Source of the DNA: an uncultured Erysipelotrichaceae bacterium
GTDB taxonomy: Bacteria; Bacillota_I; Bacilli_A; Erysipelotrichales; Erysipelotrichaceae
Reading direction: 5' to 3'
DNA: 6,157 nucleotides
Assembly (NCBI GenBank): GCA_937902945.1
Contig: CALEMD010000339.1
Location: 1-6,157 of the forward strand
In this document: piece after piece, positions 1 through 5,234 of the stretch
Layout of the letters: each line of letters begins with the position of its first letter
Position numbering within the stretch: position 1 is the stretch's first letter
Position numbers and translations under genes: made by a program
The notes under the pieces: generated by a model
The model's database searches: none
Seen by the model: only the letters and a program-made list of their open reading frames with translations
Told to the model about the DNA's origin: nothing

Positions 1-17
1 TGACACTTATGCTGAAT

Positions 18-47
18 ATAAAGAAAATCGTCCGAAAGCGGACGATT
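18..47 (-). terminator. Rho-independent terminator of the rpsF-ssb-rpsR operon
   Basis: On the minus strand a perfect 9-bp stem (AATCGTCCG / CGGACGATT, positions 39-47 and 26-34) closes a four-base CTTT loop and is followed by a T-rich run, TTCTTTAT (18-25). The upstream arm begins inside the rpsR stop codon (46-48), so termination is placed immediately after the last gene. Stem, loop and U-tract are all typical of intrinsic terminators. Confidence 0.92.
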
Positions 48-276
48 AGTCTTCTACATATGGTAGCAATGCCATCTGACGTGCACGCTTGATTGCAACT
101 GCCAGCATACGCTGGTACTTTGCACGTGTGCCTGTTACACGGCGCGGGATAATCTTCCCGTTCTGAGATACAAACTTCTTCAGAAGTTCAATATCTTTAT
201 AGTCGATGGAAGTGATGTTATTTTTTGTAAAGTAACATACTTTCTTGCGGCCCATTCTCTGTTTCTTGAATGCCAT
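46..276 (-). CDS. rpsR: 30S ribosomal protein S18
   Basis: This 76-residue basic protein is recognisable along its whole length as bacterial S18, which pairs with S6 on the central domain (platform) of 16S rRNA in the small subunit. Diagnostic segments are the N-terminal KKVCYF (residues 11-16), NITSIDYKD (20-28), LLKKF (31-35), GKIIPRRVTGT (40-50), KYQRMLAVAIKRARQMALLPY (53-73) and the acidic tail VED. It carries a single cysteine (Cys14), so it lacks the multi-Cys zinc-ribbon pattern of some S18 paralogues. The ATG at 276 is preceded by AAGGAG (283-288), and only 20 nt separate it from the ssb stop, so it is the last gene of the operon. Its length is normal for the family and nothing is broken. 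Confidence 0.98.
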   Translation of the reverse strand: MAFKKQRMGRKKVCYFTKNNITSIDYKDIELLKKFVSQNGKIIPRRVTGTRAKYQRMLAVAIKRARQMALLPYVED

Positions 277-296
277 ATTTTCTCCTTACTGATCTG

Positions 297-782
297 TTAG
301 AATGGCAGATCGTCACTTGAGATATCTAAACTTGGACCTGTATTCAGGTCTGTATTGTCAGTCATGGCTGAGCCTTGATTCATGGAATCATAAGAAGCGC
401 TCTGATTCATCGAATCATAGTTTGGCTGATCGCCTGATGCCTGACGTGATTGTGATACGGATTTTGATTCAAGCAGCTGCACATTGTCACAGACAACTTC
501 TGTAACATATACCTTACGGCCGTCTTTATCATCATAGCTGCGGGACTGAATACGTCCTTCCGCACCGACAAGCGCACCTTTTCTAGCATAGGATCCTAGA
601 AATTCTGCGGCCTGGCGCCAAGCTACGCAATTGATAAAGTCTGCACTCTGCTGACCCTGCTGACCCTGTGAAGGGCGTCTGTCAACAGCGATTGTAAAGG
701 ATGCTACAGATAGATTTGACTGTGTCTTGCGGACTTGTACATCCTTTGTCAGTCTGCCTACCAATACGACTCTGTTAATCAT
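297..782 (-). CDS. ssb: Single-stranded DNA-binding protein SSB
   Basis: This 161-residue protein is a standard bacterial SSB, which coats single-stranded DNA as a tetramer during replication, recombination and repair. Residues 1-106 form the OB fold (MINRVVLVGRL start, SVASFTIAVDR at 25-35, DFINCVAWRQAAEF at 48-61, GALVGAEGRIQSRSYDDKDGRKVYVTEV about 69-96, given here as boundaries of the fold core). Residues about 107-150 are a Ser/Gln/Asn-rich flexible linker. The protein ends in the acidic tip DISSDDLPF, the family's docking site for partner proteins. The ATG at 782 overlaps the rpsF TAA by one base, and AGGAGG lies at 793-798 inside the end of rpsF, so translation is probably coupled. Oddities are a repeated YDSMNQ motif in the linker (residues 122-127 and 131-136) and a GQQGQQ run at 40-45 in the loop between strands. 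Confidence 0.97.
   Translation of the reverse strand: MINRVVLVGRLTKDVQVRKTQSNLSVASFTIAVDRRPSQGQQGQQSADFINCVAWRQAAEFLGSYARKGALVGAEGRIQSRSYDDKDGRKVYVTEVVCDNVQLLESKSVSQSRQASGDQPNYDSMNQSASYDSMNQGSAMTDNTDLNTGPSLDISSDDLPF
375..419. repeat. Tandem 27-nt-period repeat in the SSB linker
   Basis: Two 18-base units (375-392 and 402-419) match at 16 of 18 positions, with a 27-nt period. They encode the two YDSMNQ copies in the SSB linker. Each unit contains a perfect inverted repeat, TGATTC-3 nt-GAATCA (376-390 and 403-417). The most economical reading is a small in-frame duplication within a low-constraint linker. Confidence 0.75.
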
Positions 783-1093
783 TATTTATGAGCCTCCTGA
801 GCTGGAGCATCGTCTTTGCGGACGATCAGAAAACGAACAACGTTTGGATTGATACGCATCAGACGATCAAATTCCTTGACGCCGCTGTTGTCTGTCTCAA
901 AGGTTGTTACGACGTAATAACCCTTGGTCATATCATCAATCTTGTACGCAAAATCGCGCATTCCCCACTCATCTGTCTTAGTGATCTTTCCACCGTTAGC
1001 GGTAATGATCCCAGACAATTCAGCGACCAATGCAACTCTCTTGGTGTCCTCAAGGGACGAATTGATGATGTACATGACTTCATACTTCTTCAT
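782..1093 (-). CDS. rpsF: 30S ribosomal protein S6
   Basis: This 103-residue protein is bacterial S6, which binds 16S rRNA together with S18. Visible family features are the opening strand MKKYEVMYIINSSL (1-14), the GGKITKTDEWGMRDFAYKID stretch (34-53) that includes the conserved WGxRxFAY core, KGYYVVTTFE (57-66) and the RINPNVVRFLIVR strand (80-92), with a short Ala/His/Lys tail. I chose the ATG at 1093 because AGGAGG (1103-1108) sits 8-9 nt upstream and the protein then starts at the usual family residue. An in-frame GTG at 1102 overlaps that ribosome binding site and would add only three residues. It is the first gene of the rpsF-ssb-rpsR operon, and its stop overlaps the ssb start by one base. 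Confidence 0.97.
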   Translation of the reverse strand: MKKYEVMYIINSSLEDTKRVALVAELSGIITANGGKITKTDEWGMRDFAYKIDDMTKGYYVVTTFETDNSGVKEFDRLMRINPNVVRFLIVRKDDAPAQEAHK

Positions 1094-1102
1094 AGTGTAC
1101 AC

Positions 1103-1137
1103 CTCCTTCTGGACTAATGGCCATCTCTGGCAAGGAG
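1103..1137 (-). promoter_or_regulatory. rpsF leader fold that can cover the Shine-Dalgarno
   Basis: In the rpsF mRNA leader, CTCCTT (1137-1132) is fully complementary to AAGGAG (1108-1103), the Shine-Dalgarno sequence of rpsF. Directly inside it is a hairpin GCCA-GAGA-TGGC (1131-1120) with a GNRA-type tetraloop, then an 11-nt single-stranded segment. Closing the outer 6-bp helix would hide the ribosome binding site. It is known that the S6:S18 complex binds the rpsF leader in many bacteria to limit its own synthesis. I infer this could be the local version, but I do not see the CCG element of the published S6:S18 leader motif, so the identity is uncertain. The complementarity itself is directly visible. 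Any Shine-Dalgarno can pair with a CT-rich stretch by chance. Confidence 0.45.
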
Positions 1138-1164
1138 CAGAATAAAAACTCTACTCGCTTCGTT

Positions 1165-1193
1165 ATTCTATCAGGTTTGTCAATGGTACGCAA
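1165..1193 (-). promoter_or_regulatory. Promoter of the rpsF-ssb-rpsR operon
   Basis: Reading the minus strand, TTGCGT (1193-1188) and TAGAAT (1170-1165) are separated by 17 nt, and the -10 is preceded by TG one base upstream (TGATAGAAT), an extended -10 of the housekeeping sigma type. The -10 matches 5 of 6 consensus bases while the -35 matches only 3. Transcription would start near 1158, giving a leader of about 65 nt before rpsF. It is the best promoter candidate in the gap between the aminotransferase stop and rpsF. Confidence 0.6.
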
Positions 1194-1207
1194 TAACAAA
1201 TCTTATT

Positions 1208-1230
1208 ACTGAAACACTATATGCTTCAGT
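1208..1230 (-). terminator. Hairpin at the aminotransferase stop, weak terminator candidate
   Basis: On the minus strand ACTGAAGCA and TGTTTCAGT form a 9-bp stem with one G-U pair around a TATAG loop. The upstream arm contains the TGA stop (1226-1228). The following bases, AATAAGATTTGTTATT, are AT-rich but hold no continuous U-tract, so efficient intrinsic termination is doubtful. It could equally be an mRNA 3' stabilising structure, leaving some read-through into the rpsF operon. Confidence 0.35.
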
Positions 1231-2392
1231 CAAACTGCTTAACAAACTCACTGATTCTATTCAATGATTCCTTCAATGCTTCCATGCTGTATGCATAGGA
1301 AATGCGCACATATCCTTCTCCGTACTCTCCGAATGCATTGCCAGGAACAACTGCTACTTTCTGTTCCTTCAGCAGTCTCACGCAGAATTCATAACTGCTC
1401 AATCCCGTTGAGGCAATGCTTGGAAACACATAGAATGCACCCTGCGGCATCGGTGTATGCAATCCCATTTTATTCAGCTGAGCAGTCACATAGTTGCGCC
1501 TATTGCGGAATGACTCTCTGTGCTTTTCTATATCTCTGTCTCCAGAGGTGCCGATTGCTTCAATGCCGGCAAACTGGGTAATGGTAGATGGGGACATAAT
1601 TGTATACTGATGAATATTGTTCATGGCTGTGATGATCTCAGCAGGTGCTAAAGCATAGCCAAGTCTCCAGCCCGTCATTGAATAGGCCTTCGAAAAGCCA
1701 TTGACGATAATCAGCTGATCATGAATATCATTGAATTCTGCCAAAGAGCATACGCGATCAGCATAGGTAAGTTCTGCATATATCTCATCCGCAATCACCA
1801 GGATATGATGTTCTTTCAGAATAGGAAGAATCTTTTCATAATCTTCATGCGTCATAACGCCGCCGGTAGGATTGTTCGGATAGTTCAGAATGATCATCTT
1901 TGTCTTATCCGTTATCACTGCCTTCAGTGCAGCCGGCGTCACTTTGAATCCATCTTCTTCATTCAGATGAAGATAGACAGGTACGCCTCCTGCTAAAAGC
2001 ACTGCCGGTGTATAGGCAACATAGCCAGGATTCAGTACGATGACTTCATCGCCTGGCGTCAGTGTCACTCGGCATGAAAGATCAATCGCTTCACTGCCGC
2101 CGACTGTAATCAGACAGTTCTCTTCTGTATAACCTGAAGTATTCAGGCGTCTTCCATAGTAGTCGCAGACACCCTGTCTTAGTTTTTTCAGACCGCGGCT
2201 TGCAGTGTAATAGGTTCTGCCTTTTTCAATGGCATAGATGCCTTCTTCCCTTATATGCCATGGCGTTTCAAAATCAGGCTCGCCAACACTCAGTGAAATA
2301 ACACCTGGTATATTGCTTGCCAGATCAAAGAATTCCCAAAGAAGGGACTTGGATAGCTGCTGAACACTGCTGTTGAGAAATGAAGTGCTCAT
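1226..2392 (-). CDS. Class I/II PLP-dependent aminotransferase
   Basis: This 388-residue protein is a complete fold-type I aminotransferase of the AspB/PatA group (COG0436-like), cytosolic, normally a homodimer, moving an amino group between an amino acid and a 2-oxo acid via PLP. Visible motifs are SVGEPDFETP (35-44), the phosphate-binding VGGSEAID (97-104), NYPNNPTGG (170-178, Asn174 facing PLP), ADEIYAEL (201-208, Asp202 pairing with the pyridine nitrogen), the PLP-lysine motif SKAYSMTGWRLGY (234-246, Lys235 and Arg243), and YVRISYA (361-367), where Arg363 should bind the substrate carboxylate. The substrate cannot be settled: aromatic, aspartate, or N-acetyl-diaminopimelate are all used within this group. 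The start codon overlaps the stop of the Lrp-type gene (ATGA) and has no good Shine-Dalgarno of its own, which points to translational coupling and joint expression. Confidence 0.93.
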   Translation of the reverse strand: MSTSFLNSSVQQLSKSLLWEFFDLASNIPGVISLSVGEPDFETPWHIREEGIYAIEKGRTYYTASRGLKKLRQGVCDYYGRRLNTSGYTEENCLITVGGSEAIDLSCRVTLTPGDEVIVLNPGYVAYTPAVLLAGGVPVYLHLNEEDGFKVTPAALKAVITDKTKMIILNYPNNPTGGVMTHEDYEKILPILKEHHILVIADEIYAELTYADRVCSLAEFNDIHDQLIIVNGFSKAYSMTGWRLGYALAPAEIITAMNNIHQYTIMSPSTITQFAGIEAIGTSGDRDIEKHRESFRNRRNYVTAQLNKMGLHTPMPQGAFYVFPSIASTGLSSYEFCVRLLKEQKVAVVPGNAFGEYGEGYVRISYAYSMEALKESLNRISEFVKQFD

Positions 2393-2877
2393 GGAGTTAC
2401 AATCAGCCTTTCATCATTCTGTGTCTCTTCATCCAGTATCATTCCTTCTACTTTATACTGTTTCAGTACAAAGCAGGTAACTGTCGATGAGACACCTTCC
2501 AGCGGTGCCAGTTTCTGCCCTACAAAATCAGCGACTTCCCGCATAGTTCTGCCTTTGATAACAGCCAAGAACTCCGTCTTTCCGCTGAGCAGATACAGAC
2601 TGTTCACTTCCGGATAGCGGGCAATACGATCTGCAATGCGATCATACCCGCAGTCTCTTTCCGGCTTCGCACTGACTTCAATGACCGCCATGCATCTCTC
2701 TTCACTCGTTCTATCCCAGTTGATGACAGTATGATAGCCGCATATAATCTTTCTTTTTTCCAGGTCTGCTTTGGCTCTTGCTGTATCTTCTGCTGTTTCA
2801 TTCAGAATATCCGCCAGATCACTGATCGTAATGCGCGGGTCCTTTTCCAATACATGGAGCAATTCCAGTTCATTCAT
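2389..2877 (-). CDS. Lrp/AsnC-family transcriptional regulator
   Basis: This 162-residue protein has the two-part layout of feast/famine regulators. It begins with an N-terminal winged helix-turn-helix (about 2-46: ELLHVLEKDPRITISDLADIL, then a recognition helix near 29-41 and the wing IICGYHTVINW at 44-54). A C-terminal RAM ligand/oligomerisation domain follows (about 62-142: CMAVIEVSA, IADRIARYPEVNSLYLLSG, TEFLAVIKG, LEGVSSTVTCFVL). Such proteins form dimers to octamers and usually respond to an amino acid. The ATG at 2877 is chosen because GGGAGG (2885-2890) lies 7 nt upstream. An upstream in-frame ATG (2910) would lie over the proposed -10 element and adds eleven non-family residues. The 4-nt overlap with the aminotransferase gene suggests it controls that gene and itself, which is common for this family, but the effector is not visible. 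The tail after the RAM domain (about 145-162) is acidic and unassigned. Confidence 0.92.
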   Translation of the reverse strand: MNELELLHVLEKDPRITISDLADILNETAEDTARAKADLEKRKIICGYHTVINWDRTSEERCMAVIEVSAKPERDCGYDRIADRIARYPEVNSLYLLSGKTEFLAVIKGRTMREVADFVGQKLAPLEGVSSTVTCFVLKQYKVEGMILDEETQNDERLIVTP

Positions 2878-2900
2878 ACTGATGCCTCCCATTGCCAATA

Positions 2901-2929
2901 ATTTTAACATTCACTGCCGAAAATAAAAA
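2901..2929 (-). promoter_or_regulatory. Promoter candidate for the Lrp-aminotransferase operon
   Basis: The minus strand shows TAAAAT (2906-2901), 5 of 6 to the -10 consensus, with an upstream TGT making an extended -10. Seventeen nt further up is TTTTTA (2929-2924), a weak -35. A start near 2894 would give a leader of only about 16 nt carrying GGGAGG, which fits the ATG at 2877. The -35 region coincides with the T-tract of the preceding terminator. Confidence 0.5.
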
Positions 2930-2957
2930 GAATATCCGCACCTTTCGATGCGGATAT
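2921..2957 (-). terminator. Rho-independent terminator after the ABC ATPase gene
   Basis: On the minus strand a perfect 9-bp stem ATATCCGCA / TGCGGATAT (2957-2949 and 2940-2932) closes an 8-nt loop and is followed at once by TCTTTTTATTT (2931-2921). It starts 4 nt after the ATPase stop codon (2961-2963) and separates the PASTA-permease-ATPase unit from the Lrp-aminotransferase unit. Confidence 0.92.
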
Positions 2958-2960
2958 GTT

Positions 2961-3635
2961 CTAGATATCCTGCAGCACTCCATCTTTCAGAAGCACTCTT
3001 TGATCACTGAGCTTTGATACTTCATTTGAGTGGGTAACTACAATGACTGTCTTTCCATACTTTTCGGCCATCATCTTAAAGATACGGATGATCTCCTGTT
3101 CTGTCTGTGTATCCAGGTTTCCAGTAGGCTCATCTGCGAAGATCAGATCCTCGTTGCCTGCGATTGCTCTAGCTATGGCAATACGCTGCTGTTCACCACC
3201 CGACAGATGCGTTACCAAACGATCTGCCTTGGTATTGACTATGCCCACCATGTTCAGCAATGCATAGGCAACCTCTTTATGATTCTTCGGTATCTTGTTG
3301 TCTGTTTCTGTCATCGCCAGCAGTATATTCTCCAAACCGGTCAGATAGGAAACCAGATTGTACGCCTGGAACACAACCCCTATCTTATTGCGTCTGTACT
3401 TGTACAGACCCATCTTCTCAATGCTTTCACCTTCATAGCTGATTGTTCCCGATTCCGGTTTATCCAGTCCAGCCATCAATGACAGCAGTGTGGTTTTACC
3501 AGAGCCAGATGCACCAAGGATGGTATAGAAGGTACCACTCTGAAAATCATATTCAAGATTCTTCAGTATCTCTCTTTTGAATCCGCCATCAATATATCCG
3601 TAGTTGATTCCCTTTAATCCCAGTATTGTCGTCAT
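2961..3635 (-). CDS. ABC transporter ATPase, MacB/LolD/Vex2 type
   Basis: This 224-residue protein is a complete ABC nucleotide-binding subunit that would sit on the inner face of the membrane and drive the adjacent permease. All motifs are intact: Walker A GASGSGKTT (41-49), Q-loop Gln90 in VVFQAYNLV, signature LSGGEQQR (144-151), Walker B LIFADE (164-169) with catalytic Glu169, D-loop GNLD (172-175), and H-loop His202 in VVTHSNEV. The PTGNLD wording and size place it in the lipoprotein-release/macrolide-export/FtsE-like group, not among importers. The ATG at 3635 has AGGAGGGG (3641-3648) upstream, which overlaps the permease TAG stop (3647-3649). The two genes are therefore tightly linked, and subunits are likely made in matched amounts. 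The gene is last in its unit, just before a terminator. Confidence 0.95.
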   Translation of the reverse strand: MTTILGLKGINYGYIDGGFKREILKNLEYDFQSGTFYTILGASGSGKTTLLSLMAGLDKPESGTISYEGESIEKMGLYKYRRNKIGVVFQAYNLVSYLTGLENILLAMTETDNKIPKNHKEVAYALLNMVGIVNTKADRLVTHLSGGEQQRIAIARAIAGNEDLIFADEPTGNLDTQTEQEIIRIFKMMAEKYGKTVIVVTHSNEVSKLSDQRVLLKDGVLQDI

Positions 3636-3646
3636 GATATCCCCTC

Positions 3647-5215
3647 CTAGTTCGTTGCCAGCAGAATCTGCTTAGGATTCAGCCGCATGATCATTACGGA
3701 AGGAATGATCGTTGCAATCAGTACAACCAATGTTCCAAGAACATAGATTTCCGCAATCAGCAGTCCGGATACACTGACATGATATTGAGAAAGCAGGTCT
3801 TCCTGAGTAACTTCCGTGAAATAGCTCGAAGAATCATAATAGTAGTAATTATTGTCAGAAGTATCATCCTTATACTGCGAATCCGATGCAACCTGGTATT
3901 CCAGTACAGTATCGCCGACTTTTCCAGCCAGCAGCGATCCGCTGCCGACAGCCAATGTAAATCCAAGCAGTGAGATGATGAACAGTTCCATAAACAGCTG
4001 CAGCACAATCTTGAACTTGGATACGCCCAGTGACAGCAGCACACCTATTTCAAACTCTCTTGTCTTCAATGTCAAAGCAGTAACCAGAGATATGATGATA
4101 ACCGCATTGACTACAACAATTGCAACGATGATGTTCGCAAAGAAGCTCAATGTATCAAGAGGTCTGGCCATCTTATTAAAAGCATCATTGTTTGCATTCA
4201 GCTGTGTATACTCGGCTACAGTTGATTTATAGTCGGAAACAAACTGATCTACGTGCAGAGGATCATCCAAAAGATATGTAACCTTGCTCGGAGTCAGACT
4301 TCTTTCAATCAGGCCTTCAGTATCTTCGGTTGACTGTCCATAAGAGTCTGCATAGTATTTCATCATATCTGTCATATAGACTGTCATGAATTCTTTATAT
4401 GCACTCGAAGGCATCAGAACTACATTCTTCGGCGATTCATACGGACTCATCCACTTATAGTTATCCGATGAAGGATCGACTTCCTGTGTTGTTGTATAGA
4501 TGCCAATGATTTCCAAGTTCATTTTAAATATATCTGCGCTGTAGCCCTGCGCAACCATGCTCGTAATGGTAGATCCATCTGCTATCTTCAAAGATATGGA
4601 ATCGCCTACTTTAAGGTTGTTCATATCCGCGAGTTCCTGCGTAATCAGGCAGACCATCTTGTTGTTATCAAGATCATCCTGCGTATAGAATCTTCCAGAA
4701 GCAATCGAGAAGGTTCCATCTGTCATCTCAATCATATTCGGGAAGGCATTGGCCTTGACCATGATATTCGGATTGACCCATGCCTGTTCAACACCATTTT
4801 CATCTATATAGGTTCCATTATTCTGATTGCTGTCTTCATTGCCTACCAGAACATTGTCAAACCCATCAGAATATGCCGTAGTAGTAAGCATATAGTTATA
4901 GGCTGTAACTCTTTCATCCTTTGCCAGAACCATGGCCGTATCATTGGAGATAGTCGGCATTTTGCTCCAGGCCTCATTGATCTCGTCCTGATCTGTCAAC
5001 GTATTGACGTATTCGCTATATGCGTTATAGTCCACTTCATAATCCACAACAGCCTTCATAGATTTGCGTGTCAATGTCTTCGCATTATCTGCAGCCTGTG
5101 AGATGCCAAGACCAAGAATTACAAAGTTTCCAATCACGAAGAATGTAATAGCCAGCAGAATACTCTTGGTAATTCTGCGGGTAATATAGCACCATGCTCT
5201 CTTTAAATAATTCAT
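3647..5215 (-). CDS. FtsX/MacB-type ABC transporter permease
   Basis: This 522-residue membrane protein has four predicted transmembrane segments (about 17-37, 357-382, 403-430, 484-508). A basic N-terminus (MNYLKRAWCYITRRITK) and a very large extracytoplasmic domain of about 315 residues between segments 1 and 2 give the MacB layout. The cytosolic stretch LKTREFEIGVLLSLGVSK (383-400) matches the coupling region of FtsX-family permeases. The N-terminus resembles the Vex1/Vex3 group of streptococci, as far as I can judge by eye. Members of this superfamily export peptides or transmit ATPase motion to envelope partners; the substrate here is unknown. Only one permease accompanies the ATPase, so a homodimer is likely. 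I chose the ATG at 5215 because AGGGAGGG (5219-5226) precedes it; a TTG at 5254 would add 13 residues encoded within the PASTA gene's end. An unusual Asp/Asn/Tyr-rich loop (about 443-481) lies between segments 3 and 4. Confidence 0.92.
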   Translation of the reverse strand: MNYLKRAWCYITRRITKSILLAITFFVIGNFVILGLGISQAADNAKTLTRKSMKAVVDYEVDYNAYSEYVNTLTDQDEINEAWSKMPTISNDTAMVLAKDERVTAYNYMLTTTAYSDGFDNVLVGNEDSNQNNGTYIDENGVEQAWVNPNIMVKANAFPNMIEMTDGTFSIASGRFYTQDDLDNNKMVCLITQELADMNNLKVGDSISLKIADGSTITSMVAQGYSADIFKMNLEIIGIYTTTQEVDPSSDNYKWMSPYESPKNVVLMPSSAYKEFMTVYMTDMMKYYADSYGQSTEDTEGLIERSLTPSKVTYLLDDPLHVDQFVSDYKSTVAEYTQLNANNDAFNKMARPLDTLSFFANIIVAIVVVNAVIIISLVTALTLKTREFEIGVLLSLGVSKFKIVLQLFMELFIISLLGFTLAVGSGSLLAGKVGDTVLEYQVASDSQYKDDTSDNNYYYYDSSSYFTEVTQEDLLSQYHVSVSGLLIAEIYVLGTLVVLIATIIPSVMIMRLNPKQILLATN

Positions 5216-5218
5216 TTT

Positions 5219-5226
5219 CCCTCCCT
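5219..5226 (-). promoter_or_regulatory. Ribosome binding site that fixes the permease start
   Basis: AGGGAGGG lies in the 19-nt gap between the PASTA gene stop (5235-5237) and the ATG at 5215, with a short spacing of 3-4 nt. It favours this ATG, which starts the family-like MNYLKRAW, over an in-frame TTG at 5254. Confidence 0.75.
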
Positions 5227-5234
5227 GGAATACG

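Noticed and set aside
1094..1102. GTG at 1102 as start of rpsF
   Set aside because: It adjoins and partly uses the AGGAGG bases needed for initiation at ATG 1093, where S6 normally begins.
788..1117. Plus-strand open frame of 109 codons opposite rpsF
   Set aside because: It is the complementary shadow of a clearly conserved S6 gene and has no ribosome binding site or recognisable protein features.
1178..1183. Perfect TTGACA -35 hexamer upstream of rpsF
   Set aside because: No -10-like hexamer lies 16-18 nt downstream (the matching position reads AAGCGA); the extended -10 at 1165-1170 with TTGCGT fits better.
2878..2910. ATG at 2910 as start of the Lrp-type regulator
   Set aside because: It overlaps the proposed extended -10, has no good ribosome binding site, and adds residues outside the usual helix-turn-helix start.
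2878..2960. Possible T-box or riboswitch upstream of the Lrp-aminotransferase genes
   Set aside because: The space between the upstream terminator and the start codon is too short and contains no specifier loop or antiterminator.
3030..3482. Plus-strand open frame of 150 codons opposite the ATPase gene
   Set aside because: It mirrors the intact ABC ATPase; its Cys/His/Gln-rich composition is typical of an antisense shadow.
3757..4044. Minus-strand 95-codon open frame inside the permease gene
   Set aside because: It is an out-of-frame shadow, rich in Cys, Trp and Ser, within the coding sequence for membrane segments 2-3 and the following loop.
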